In this document: positions 1 through 9,577 of the stretch, piece by piece
How the letters are laid out: each line of letters opens with the position of its first letter
How positions within the stretch are numbered: position 1 is the stretch's first letter
Origin: Pseudomonadota bacterium
Lineage (GTDB): Bacteria; Pseudomonadota; Alphaproteobacteria; Rhizobiales; Xanthobacteraceae
DNA length: 64,000 nucleotides
NCBI GenBank assembly: GCA_023451825.1
Contig: JAEXYA010000051.1
Span: 1 to 64,000, forward strand
Direction: 5' to 3'
The notes under the pieces: model-generated
Database searches by the model: none
Seen by the model: the letters and a program-made list of their open reading frames with translations, nothing else
Told to the model about the DNA's origin: nothing
Translations under genes and position numbers: made by a program

Positions 1-53
1 CCTTCACCGGCCGTGCATTTGAAGGTGGGCACGCTGCGCTTTGCCCACCCTAC
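1..53. repeat. Partial palindromic repeat (GTGGGC...CCCACCCTAC family), cut by the window edge
   Basis: The sequence GGTGGGCACGCTGCGC followed by TTTGCCCACCCTACA matches the right half of the complete palindromic element at 58014-58103. Only one arm lies inside the window. It sits just beyond the stop codon of the first substrate-binding protein gene, the usual position for such intergenic repeats. Confidence 0.7.
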
Positions 54-62
54 AAGATCGTT

Positions 63-1289
63 TCAAGGATTGATTTCGCCGGAGATCACTGGTCCGAACG
101 GGACCCATGTCTCGCCGGTAAAACGCATCATTTGGAGTTGCTCGATCGGGTAGTGGTCGGTCGCGGAGGTATTGAGCTTCACGCCGGGCAGGACGATGTC
201 GGGCACAAAATCCTTCAGGCTCGCGGCCTGCTTCATCACATTGGCACGGGTGAGGTCGTCGCCGGCCTGCTTCAATACCTGCACCATGGCCTGCGCGACG
301 CCATAGCCATAGACGGTCGAGATGTCGTTGCGGCTGTAATCCGGCGCATATTTTGCGAGGAAGGCGGAGAAGCGTTTCATGCCCTCGTCATTGTCCCACT
401 GCGCATCGGATCCGTCCTTGGCGTAATAGGCCGACAGGATGCCTTGCGAGATGTCGAGACCCGCAGGTTTCAGCACCGATCCCACCGAGGCGCTGGCATA
501 GCCCTGGATGTAAAGCGGCTTCCAGTTCAGCGCCGCCACCTTGCGGATCGCCTGGACCGCGGACTTCGGCGTGGTGACGCTGATGAACACGTCCGCACCC
601 GAAGCCTTGAGATTGATGATGCGACTGTCGATGGTGGGCTCGCTCAGCTCATAGCCTTCAACGGCGACGATCATTGACGCCTTGTCACCGAGGCCATCCT
701 TCAGGCCCTTAAGTACGTCTTTGCCAAAATCGTCGTTCTGATAGAGCACCGCGATCTTCGCATCGGGCTTCTCTTTCAGGATGTAGGTCGCATAGATGCG
801 GCCTTCGCTCTGATAGGGCGGTTGCCAGGCCATAGTCCAAGGATAGGTCTTGTGATCGCCGAATGAGGTGCTGCCGGCGCCGACGAACAGTTGCGGCACT
901 TTCTTGCCGTTCAAGTATTTCAGGATCGCGGTGTTCGACGGCGTGCCGAGCGGGTTGAACACGACGAGGACTTCGTCGGATTCCACCAACTTGCGGGCCT
1001 GCTCGACCGCCTTGGACGGATTATAGGCGTCGTCATAGCTGATGAAGTTGATCTTGCGGCCGTTGATGCCGCCTTGATCGTTGATCATCTTGAAATAGGC
1101 GGCCTCGATGATTCCCGCGGTGCCATAGGCCGAGGCCGGCCCGCTATAGGGCATGATGTTGCCGATCTTGATCTCGGTATCGGATGCGCCAGGGTCGTAG
1201 CGCTTCTGAGCGGAGGCGGGCCCGGCGGCAACAAGAGATAAAGCGGCGATCAAGGCGAATGCTGCAGGCAAGCGAAGGCGGGTCGGCAT
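63..1289 (-). CDS. Periplasmic substrate-binding protein of a branched-chain amino acid type ABC transporter (copy 2)
   Basis: This is a 408-residue Leu/Ile/Val-binding-protein-like receptor (periplasmic binding protein type 1 fold) feeding the LivGFHM-like transporter encoded upstream. The chosen start MPTRLRLPAAFALIAALSL gives a clean signal peptide ending in ASA-Q; a longer frame exists upstream but would bury this signal. The mature start KRYDPGASDTEIKIGN and the motif NIMPYSGPASAYG are typical. It is very similar along its length to the neighbouring copy at 1405-2634, so the two are tandem paralogues. A terminator separates them. The ligand cannot be read from sequence; the adjacent pim operon suggests dicarboxylates or fatty acids rather than amino acids (inference). 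Confidence 0.9.
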   Translation of the reverse strand: MPTRLRLPAAFALIAALSLVAAGPASAQKRYDPGASDTEIKIGNIMPYSGPASAYGTAGIIEAAYFKMINDQGGINGRKINFISYDDAYNPSKAVEQARKLVESDEVLVVFNPLGTPSNTAILKYLNGKKVPQLFVGAGSTSFGDHKTYPWTMAWQPPYQSEGRIYATYILKEKPDAKIAVLYQNDDFGKDVLKGLKDGLGDKASMIVAVEGYELSEPTIDSRIINLKASGADVFISVTTPKSAVQAIRKVAALNWKPLYIQGYASASVGSVLKPAGLDISQGILSAYYAKDGSDAQWDNDEGMKRFSAFLAKYAPDYSRNDISTVYGYGVAQAMVQVLKQAGDDLTRANVMKQAASLKDFVPDIVLPGVKLNTSATDHYPIEQLQMMRFTGETWVPFGPVISGEINP

Positions 1290-1331
1290 ATCCGGGAAGT
1301 CCTCGACGCGAGGAGGCGCTGATATCGGCGC

Positions 1332-1366
1332 CAAAAGAAAACCCCTCGCGATGTGATCGCGAGGGG
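1332..1366 (-). terminator. Rho-independent terminator after substrate-binding protein copy 1
   Basis: A perfect 11-bp stem CCCCTCGCGAT / ATCGCGAGGGG with a 3-base loop (1342-1366) is followed on the minus strand by TTTTCTTTTGG. It lies between the two substrate-binding protein genes and should end most transcripts of the first, so copy 2 depends on read-through or its own promoter. Confidence 0.85.
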
Positions 1367-1404
1367 CACTGTGGATGTGGCAGAAAGATGGTGATGGAAC
1401 CGGA

Positions 1405-2634
1405 TCAGCCGTCGATCTTGCCGGCGATGATCGGACCAAACAGCTCCCACTTCTCGCCCTTGAAGCGCTGCATCTGCAATTGCTCGATTGGGTAGAAGTC
1501 AGTGGCCGAAGTCGAGATTGTCACGCCGGGCAGCAAAGTGTCAGGCGCGAACTGCTTGAGATTGGCCGCTTCCTTCATGACATTTGCACGGGTCAGATTA
1601 TCGCCAGCCTGCTTGAGCACCTGCACGATGGTCTGGGCCTGGCCGTAGCCATAGACGACCGAGCCGTCATTCTTGTCCATGCCCGGCGCGTATTTGGCGA
1701 GGAAGGCATAGAATTTCTTCATGCCCTCGTCATTGTCCCAGCTCGAATCCGCGCCGTCCTTGGCATAGTTGGCCGACAGGATGCCCTGTGCGTTGTCGTA
1801 GCCGGCCGGCTTCATCACACTGCCGACCGATGCGCCGACATTGCTCTGGATGTAGGTGGGCTTCCAGCCGAGTTCTGCGGTTTTCTTGATCGCCTGCGCG
1901 GCGAATTTCGGCGTGGTGAAGCTGATGAAGGTGTCGGCACCAGCGGACTTCAGCTTGATGACGTGGGAGTCGATGGTCGGCTCGGACACTTCATAGCTTG
2001 CTTCGGCGATGATCATGGATGCGGCCTTGGAGCCCAGGCCATCCTTGAGACCCTTCAGCATATCCTTGCCGAAATCGTCGTTCTGATACATCACGCCGAT
2101 CTTGGCGTTCGGCTTCTCCTTGAGCAGATAGGCCGCATAGATGCGCGACTCGCTCTGATAAGCGGGCTGCCAGCCCATGGTCCACGGAAATTCCTTGTAC
2201 TCGCCGAACTTGGTGGCGCCGGTGGCCACGAACAGTTGCGGCACCTTCTTGGCATTCATGTATTTCTGGATCGCCGAATTCGACGGCGTGCCGAGCGAAC
2301 TCGCGATGAACAGGACCTCGTCGGACTCCACCAGCTTGCGTGCCTGCTCCACGGCCTTGGGCGGCGAATAGCCATCGTCATAGGTGATGTAGTTGATCTT
2401 GCGGCCGTTGATGCCGCCCTGATCGTTGATCATCTTGAAATAGGCTTCTTCCACTTTGCCGATCACGCCATAGGCGGAGGCGGGTCCGCTATAGGGCATG
2501 ATGTTGCCGATCTTGATCTCGGTATCGGTGGCGCCGGTGTCGTATTTCTTCTGCGCGAACGCGCTGCCGGTGAGTGCGACGGAAAGTGTAGCGGCAAGCA
2601 TGAATGACGTTGCACGCGGACGAACGAAAGGCAT
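1405..2634 (-). CDS. Periplasmic substrate-binding protein of a branched-chain amino acid type ABC transporter (copy 1)
   Basis: This 409-residue LivJ/LivK-like receptor starts at MPFVRPRATSFMLAATL, preceded by GGGAGATCCCGGA as ribosome-binding site. A longer frame reaches further upstream but lacks the signal peptide at its start. The signal peptide ends in GSAFA-Q and the mature protein begins KKYDTGATDTEIKIGN. Blocks such as INDQGGINGRKIN, LYQNDDFGKD-like and YPIEQLQM are shared with copy 2 at 63-1289. It lies 168 bp downstream of livM, beyond a terminator, in the same direction as the transporter genes. It probably presents ligand to the LivHM permease. Ligand unknown. Confidence 0.9.
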   Translation of the reverse strand: MPFVRPRATSFMLAATLSVALTGSAFAQKKYDTGATDTEIKIGNIMPYSGPASAYGVIGKVEEAYFKMINDQGGINGRKINYITYDDGYSPPKAVEQARKLVESDEVLFIASSLGTPSNSAIQKYMNAKKVPQLFVATGATKFGEYKEFPWTMGWQPAYQSESRIYAAYLLKEKPNAKIGVMYQNDDFGKDMLKGLKDGLGSKAASMIIAEASYEVSEPTIDSHVIKLKSAGADTFISFTTPKFAAQAIKKTAELGWKPTYIQSNVGASVGSVMKPAGYDNAQGILSANYAKDGADSSWDNDEGMKKFYAFLAKYAPGMDKNDGSVVYGYGQAQTIVQVLKQAGDNLTRANVMKEAANLKQFAPDTLLPGVTISTSATDFYPIEQLQMQRFKGEKWELFGPIIAGKIDG

Positions 2635-2732
2635 TCCGGGATCTCCCTGATCACGATGAAAATGTGATTGTTCTTTTTGCTTTGGGACCACTTTGGTCGC
2701 GGGCGATTGAATACGCTTCGGCAACAAGGCGC

Positions 2733-2766
2733 AAGAAAAAGCCCCCGCAACTTTCGTCGGAGGGGC
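2733..2766 (-). terminator. Probable terminator after livM
   Basis: An imperfect GC-rich hairpin (GCCCC at 2741-2745 pairing with GGGGC at 2762-2766) is followed on the minus strand by TTTTTCTTGC. It sits 36 bp beyond the livM stop codon and before the substrate-binding protein gene, so it may lower but not abolish read-through. Confidence 0.7.
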
Positions 2767-2801
2767 TTCTCTGTCGTATCGTTAATGTTGGCGTTGATCG
2801 A

Positions 2802-3830
2802 TCAGCTTCCACGCAATTTGCTGAACATCGCCTGCGCACCATAAGCGAGCTGACGCGCGCCGTTCGGCAACAGGAAGATGATGAAGATCAGGATGACGCC
2901 GAACACTGCTCCGGAGAGACCCTTCGATACGTGCTCGGCGATGTTCGGAACGAACACGATGAACAACGCACCGGCGAGCGAGCCAGGCAGCCAACCGACG
3001 CCGCCGACCACCATGCCCAAGAACAGCGCGATGGCGAGCTGGATGGTGTAGCCATCCGGTGCCACGAACTGCACGGCGATGGCGCCGAGACCGCCGGCAA
3101 TGCCGGTAATGCCCGCCGAGACACCGAAAGCGAGGGTCTTGTACAGCGCCACATCGACACCCATCGCGGAGGCCGCGATCTCATTGTCGCGGATCGACAT
3201 CATGGCGCGGCCGGAGCGCGATTTCAGCAGATTGACCGACACGATGTAGATGGCGATCGCCACAACGAGGGTGAAGAAATACAGCCACATGTCCTGCGAC
3301 ACCTTCAGCCCCATGGAGGCGAAGATTTCGGGCGCATCCGGCTTGGTGACGACGAGGCCCTGCACGCCGCCGGTCCAGTGTTCGAACACGCCGAGCTTCA
3401 GGAGCTGCGGCATCGCCACGGCCAGTGCGAAGGTCGCTAGCGCGAGATAGATGCCGCTCAATCGAAGCGCGGGCAGGCCGAACAGGAAGCCGGCGATAAA
3501 GCAGATGATGCCGGCGAACGGAAGCGTGAGCGCATAGTTCATGCCGGCATGTTCGATCAGGATCGCCGACGTATAGGCACCAAGCGCGTAGAACGCGCTC
3601 TGACCGAGCGAGAACTGGCCACTGGCACCCGTCAGGATGTTTAGCGCCAGCACCGCGATGGCGTAGATCAGAACCATCGTCATCTGGAAGATGATGAAGT
3701 TCTTCACAAAGAACGGCGTGATCGCGAGAAGTGCGAGCAGAACCAGCGAGGCGACCGGTCCGAGTGACATTGCCTTCTTGGGAACGGCAGCGACGACCGG
3801 AGCAGAGGAGACTTCTTGAACGGTGCTCAT
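2802..3830 (-). CDS. livM: Branched-chain amino acid type ABC transporter permease, LivM-like
   Basis: This 342-residue inner-membrane permease is one half of the LivH-LivM channel. I chose the start at MSTVQEVSSAPVVAAVPKK because it lies 2 bp after the livH stop; the frame continues upstream only as an overlap with livH. It has about eight to ten hydrophobic segments and the LivM-family stretch LNILTGASGQFSLGQSAFYA near residues 60-80. The C-terminal half carries the DNEIAASAMGVD-type cytoplasmic loop that contacts the ATPases. It is the last gene of the livGFHM run and is followed by a terminator. Confidence 0.93.
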   Translation of the reverse strand: MSTVQEVSSAPVVAAVPKKAMSLGPVASLVLLALLAITPFFVKNFIIFQMTMVLIYAIAVLALNILTGASGQFSLGQSAFYALGAYTSAILIEHAGMNYALTLPFAGIICFIAGFLFGLPALRLSGIYLALATFALAVAMPQLLKLGVFEHWTGGVQGLVVTKPDAPEIFASMGLKVSQDMWLYFFTLVVAIAIYIVSVNLLKSRSGRAMMSIRDNEIAASAMGVDVALYKTLAFGVSAGITGIAGGLGAIAVQFVAPDGYTIQLAIALFLGMVVGGVGWLPGSLAGALFIVFVPNIAEHVSKGLSGAVFGVILIFIIFLLPNGARQLAYGAQAMFSKLRGS

Positions 3831-3832
3831 GA

Positions 3833-4711
3833 TCACACTCGCTTCACGATGGTGCGGCCGAACAGGCCATGGGGTTTGACGACCAGCACGGTGATGATCA
3901 GCGCCAGCGCGATGGGCAGCTTGAGCTCGTTGCCGACACCCGGAATGTAGGTGCCGACAAGGTTCTCGAAGATGCCGACCAGGAAGCCGCCGATCACGGC
4001 GCCGAGCGGGCTCGACAGACCGCCGACGACGGCGGCTGCGAAGCCGTAGATCAGCACGCCGCCCATCATGTTGGGCTCGAGGAACACGACAGGTGCGATC
4101 AGCATGCCGGCGATCGAACCGATCGCGGCTGCCATGCCCCAACCGAGTGCGATCATCCACGAGGTGTTGATGCCGACGAGGCGGGCCGATTCCGGCATGA
4201 CCGCCGCGGCGCGCATCGCGAGACCCACGCGGGTGTAGCGGAAGAAGGCGAACAGCAGCAGCAACAGCACCAGCGTGACGCCGATCATGCCGGCCTGGTG
4301 GGTCGAGATCAGCTGGCTACCGAGGAACGGGGCCGAGCCGAACGGCGACGGGAACTGCTTGATGGTGAAGTCCCATGTGAGGCCGGCGACGCTGTTCACG
4401 ATGGCGAACAGCGCGATGAAGCCGGCGACATGGGTCAGCACCGGCGCCTTGGCAAGCGGCTTGAACAAAGCGCGCTCGATCACGACACCGCCGATGAAGG
4501 AGAAGATCAGCACCAGGATGAAAGCGACCCAGTAGGGCGTACCCCACTGCATCAACTGCCAGGCGATGAAGGTCGAGAACATCGCCATTTCGCCTTGGGC
4601 GAAGTTCAGATGGTCGATGGCCTGGTAGATCATCACGACCGCGAGCGCCATACAGGCATAGATCGCGCCCGTGGCGATGCCAGCCAGGACTTGGTTGGTA
4701 AACAGCTCCAT
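3833..4711 (-). CDS. livH: Branched-chain amino acid type ABC transporter permease, LivH-like
   Basis: This 292-residue inner-membrane permease pairs with LivM. It starts MELFTNQVLAGIATGAIYA, with AGGGGAAAGCC as ribosome-binding site, and contains the LivH signatures LNFAQGEMAMFS (about residue 35) and RAAAVMPESARLVGIN in the cytoplasmic coupling loop. Seven to eight membrane segments are visible. It begins 10 bp after the livF stop and ends 2 bp before the livM start, so translation along the operon is tightly linked. Confidence 0.93.
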   Translation of the reverse strand: MELFTNQVLAGIATGAIYACMALAVVMIYQAIDHLNFAQGEMAMFSTFIAWQLMQWGTPYWVAFILVLIFSFIGGVVIERALFKPLAKAPVLTHVAGFIALFAIVNSVAGLTWDFTIKQFPSPFGSAPFLGSQLISTHQAGMIGVTLVLLLLLFAFFRYTRVGLAMRAAAVMPESARLVGINTSWMIALGWGMAAAIGSIAGMLIAPVVFLEPNMMGGVLIYGFAAAVVGGLSSPLGAVIGGFLVGIFENLVGTYIPGVGNELKLPIALALIITVLVVKPHGLFGRTIVKRV

Positions 4712-4721
4712 GGCTTTCCCC

Positions 4722-5435
4722 TCAATATCCCAGATAGGATTTACGGACGTCTTCGTTATTCGCGATCTCGTCGGCAGTGCCGGACATCACGATGCGTCCT
4801 GTTTCGATCACATAGGCCTTGTCGGCGAGTTCGAGCGCGAGCTGCGCGTTCTGTTCGACGACCAGGATCGAGACCTTGTCCTCGCGATTGATCTTGCCGA
4901 GGATCTTGAACAGATCACGCACGATCAGCGGCGCGAGGCCGAAGGAGGGCTCGTCCAGCAGCATCAGGCGGGGACGCAGCATCAGCGCGCGGGCCACCGC
5001 GAGCATCTGCTGTTCGCCGCCGGACAGCGTGCCGGCCTGCTGGGTGTGGCGCTGCTTGAGCACCGGGAAGTGGTCATACATGCGTTCGATGTCGCCATCG
5101 ATCGCCTTGGTGTCCTTGCGGCTGATGGCGCCGAGCTGCAGGTTTTCTTCCACCGTCATGGTGGTGAAGGTGCCGCGGCCCTGCGGCACATGGGCAATGC
5201 CCAGCCGCACGATGCTCTCGGTCGATTTGTTGTCGAGCTTCTTGCCCTCGAATTCGATCGAGCCGGTGGAGCGCACCATGTTGCAGATCGCCCGCAGCGT
5301 GGTGGTCTTGCCGGCGCCGTTGGCGCCCAGCAGGGTCGTCAGGCTGCCTTCCTTGAGGTCGAATTCGAGGCCGTGCAGCGCCTGGACCTGGCCGTAATAG
5401 GCGCGCAGGTCCTTCACATGAAGCATCACGCTCAT
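4722..5435 (-). CDS. livF: ABC transporter ATP-binding protein, LivF-like
   Basis: This 237-residue cytoplasmic ATPase energises the LivHM channel together with LivG. It shows Walker A GANGAGKTT near residue 35, the ABC signature LSGGEQQMLAVARAL near residue 135 and Walker B LMLLDEPSFGLAP. The length and the short form without the LivG insertion fit LivF. Its start codon overlaps the livG stop by 4 bp (ATGA at 5432-5435), a sign of translational coupling. Confidence 0.94.
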   Translation of the reverse strand: MSVMLHVKDLRAYYGQVQALHGLEFDLKEGSLTTLLGANGAGKTTTLRAICNMVRSTGSIEFEGKKLDNKSTESIVRLGIAHVPQGRGTFTTMTVEENLQLGAISRKDTKAIDGDIERMYDHFPVLKQRHTQQAGTLSGGEQQMLAVARALMLRPRLMLLDEPSFGLAPLIVRDLFKILGKINREDKVSILVVEQNAQLALELADKAYVIETGRIVMSGTADEIANNEDVRKSYLGY

Positions 5436-6259
5436 GATTCCTTGTCCCCCAGATAGGCCTTGATCACAGCCGGGTCCTGCTGGACGGCAGCCGGGGTGCC
5501 TTCCGCGAGTTTCTTGCCGAAGTTCAGCGCGACCACGTGGTCGGCGATCGACATCACAAGGCCCATGTGGTGCTCGACGAGCAGCACGGTGACGCCGCGC
5601 TCGTCGCGAATGCGGCGAATGAGATCGCCGAGCACATAGACTTCCTCGTGATTGAGGCCGCCGGCGGGCTCATCCAGCAGCAGGATTTTTGGCTCAGCTG
5701 CGAGCGCGCGGGCGAGCTCGACGCGCTTCTGCGTGCCGAAGGGCAGGCCCGACACGATGGTATCCGCGACGCCCTGAAGATCGAGATAGTCGAGGATGTC
5801 GTTGACGTCTTTATTGATCGCCGCTTCACCCTTGCGCACCCATGGCAGCTTCAGCGCATCGCTGACGATGTCACTATTGGTGCGGGCGTGCTTGCCGACG
5901 CGTACATTGTCGCGAACCGTGAGGTTCGGAAACAGCGCAACGTTCTGGAAGGTGCGACCGATGCCGATCTCGGAGATCTTGTGGGCGGGTCGCGTCAGGA
6001 TTGACTGGCCTTCCATCAGGATGTCGCCCTTGCTCGGCTGATAGAGCCGCGACAGGCAATTGAACAGCGTGGTCTTGCCGGCGCCGTTCGGTCCGATCAG
6101 GCCGAGGATGTGGCCCTTCTGCATGTCGAACGAGACGCCGTTCAACGCAATGATGCCGCCGAACACGACGCTGACGTCGTTGACCTGCAGCAGCGGTGTG
6201 CCCGATGCGGCAGGCGCGCGCGGCGCTGAGTGAGTTTGTGCGACTTGTGCCTGCGTCAT
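5432..6259 (-). CDS. livG: ABC transporter ATP-binding protein, LivG-like
   Basis: This 275-residue ATPase pairs with LivF. Walker A GPNGAGKTTLFNCLSRLYQP lies near residue 57, followed by the LivG-type inserted segment around IGRTFQNVALFPNLTVRDNV, then Walker B ILLLDEPAGGLNHEE. The signature region SGLPFGTQKRVELARAL lacks the strict LSGGQ but is the normal LivG form. It starts 42 bp after the IclR-type regulator on the same strand, so the regulator is probably the first gene of the transport operon. Confidence 0.94.
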   Translation of the reverse strand: MTQAQVAQTHSAPRAPAASGTPLLQVNDVSVVFGGIIALNGVSFDMQKGHILGLIGPNGAGKTTLFNCLSRLYQPSKGDILMEGQSILTRPAHKISEIGIGRTFQNVALFPNLTVRDNVRVGKHARTNSDIVSDALKLPWVRKGEAAINKDVNDILDYLDLQGVADTIVSGLPFGTQKRVELARALAAEPKILLLDEPAGGLNHEEVYVLGDLIRRIRDERGVTVLLVEHHMGLVMSIADHVVALNFGKKLAEGTPAAVQQDPAVIKAYLGDKES

Positions 6260-6301
6260 GCGCGAAGCCCTTCGATATGACGAAGGCCATCGCAGTGAAG
6301 G

Positions 6302-7198
6302 CTATCCGAGCCCTTCAACAATACGAGCAACTTTCCCTCCTGATTTATTTTTCTTTGGTTCTGTTTTTTTTGTATGCGGCGCCGCAAGTCCCCCAAGCGC
6401 CGCTTCGATATTCCTTACCATCGCGAGCAAGCGAGGTCCAATATCGTCGCGTAGTCGTTCTTCCGTGAAGCGAAATGCAGGCGCGCCGCAGTTGAATGCG
6501 TAAGGGCCTGTGCCATCGTTCAAAGTGAGTGCCACGCCGGCGGCGTGAACATCGTCCTGCCATTCACCGGCGGAAATCACGAATCCATATTTGGCGACCA
6601 TCTCGCCGGCCTGTTCGAGGCCGTCGCGCATCTTGGCCCAGCGGCTTCCGTAATGTTCGCGGAATTCGCGCAATAATTGGGCACGTTCTTCCGCAGGCAG
6701 CGCCCAGAAATAGGCGCGGCCCATGGCAGTGGTTGCGATAGGGATACGAGAGCCGACATCGAGCTGGACGCCGACGGTGAGGCTTGACTTGCTCTGTCCG
6801 AAATAAATCATGCTGAGACGATCGCGAGCGCCGACGGCGCAGGCGCCGCCGGTCTGCCGCATCAGCTCGTCGCGAAATGGCTCGGACAGCGAGCGAACGC
6901 CGAGGTTCGCAAGTGCGGCATACCCCAGGGCCATGGCTGCTGGCGCGAGCTGGTACTTCTCGAAGCGGGGAACCGGCGTAAGGTAGCCGAGCTTTGTCAG
7001 CGTATAGGTGAGACGTGAGATCGTGGGCTTTGGAAGATTGGTGCGCGCCGCGATCTCCTGATTGCCGAGCATTCCATCATTCGGGCGGAACGCGCGCAGC
7101 ACATCGAGGCCACGCGCAAGGGCGACGACGAAATTGCGATCGGTCGCCGCTGGTTTTCCTGAACGCTTCACGCTTCCCCGATGATTGTCTCGCGTCAT
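6302..7198 (-). CDS. IclR-family transcriptional regulator of the transport/beta-oxidation cluster
   Basis: This protein of about 298 residues has an N-terminal winged helix-turn-helix (NFVVALARGLDVLRAFRP, then GNQEIAARTNLPKPTISRLT) and a C-terminal IclR effector domain with VGSRIPIATTAMGRAYFW. It ends in a lysine-rich tail. I chose the start at MTRDNHRGSVKRSG; the frame extends 37 codons upstream to 7309 without family features. It is divergent from pimF and runs in the same direction as livGFHM, so it probably controls both. The inverted repeat at 7324-7338 is its likely operator. The effector may be a dicarboxylate or its CoA ester (inference). Activation and repression cannot be told apart from sequence. 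Confidence 0.85.
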   Translation of the reverse strand: MTRDNHRGSVKRSGKPAATDRNFVVALARGLDVLRAFRPNDGMLGNQEIAARTNLPKPTISRLTYTLTKLGYLTPVPRFEKYQLAPAAMALGYAALANLGVRSLSEPFRDELMRQTGGACAVGARDRLSMIYFGQSKSSLTVGVQLDVGSRIPIATTAMGRAYFWALPAEERAQLLREFREHYGSRWAKMRDGLEQAGEMVAKYGFVISAGEWQDDVHAAGVALTLNDGTGPYAFNCGAPAFRFTEERLRDDIGPRLLAMVRNIEAALGGLAAPHTKKTEPKKNKSGGKVARIVEGLG

Positions 7199-7321
7199 CT
7201 TTTCGACGACGTTGTCGTTCGTCCTCACGAGTGTTTGCGCCCAGATTGGTTTTTCTGTTGGGTGCACTCGTTGACAACGGACGCTCTTCAAAATAACCCT
7301 GCCTGTCAAGATGTGGAATTA

Positions 7322-7340
7322 AATTTCGCACTGCGAAACA
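7322..7340. promoter_or_regulatory. Candidate IclR-type operator, perfect inverted repeat
   Basis: TTTCGC-ACT-GCGAAA (7324-7338) is a perfect 6-bp inverted repeat with a 3-base spacer. It lies 41 bp before the pimF start and 125 bp from the divergent regulator start. Spacing and symmetry fit the short operators bound by IclR-family dimers. No second copy was seen in the window by eye. Confidence 0.65.
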
Positions 7341-7379
7341 ACAAAAATCAGCCCTGAATTTCGACCCAAGGAGAATGCC

Positions 7380-9461
<2,082 letters not shown>

Positions 9462-9473
9462 GCGCTCTTTCTC

Positions 9474-9501
9474 GGCCTCTCTCCGCTTGCGGGGAGAGGC
9501 C
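9474..9501. repeat. Inverted repeat between pimF and pimA
   Basis: GGCCTCTCTCCGC and GCGGGGAGAGGCC form a 13-bp near-perfect stem (one G-T pair) with almost no loop, 12 bp after the pimF stop. No T-run follows, so it looks more like an intergenic palindromic repeat or mRNA-stabilising hairpin than a terminator. Confidence 0.6.
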
Positions 9502-9577
9502 GTCGCTTACATGCAGGGCATGTGAGAGACGAGCGGAATAAGCCATCACTGATTTTCAACATGCGGATTCAACGCGC

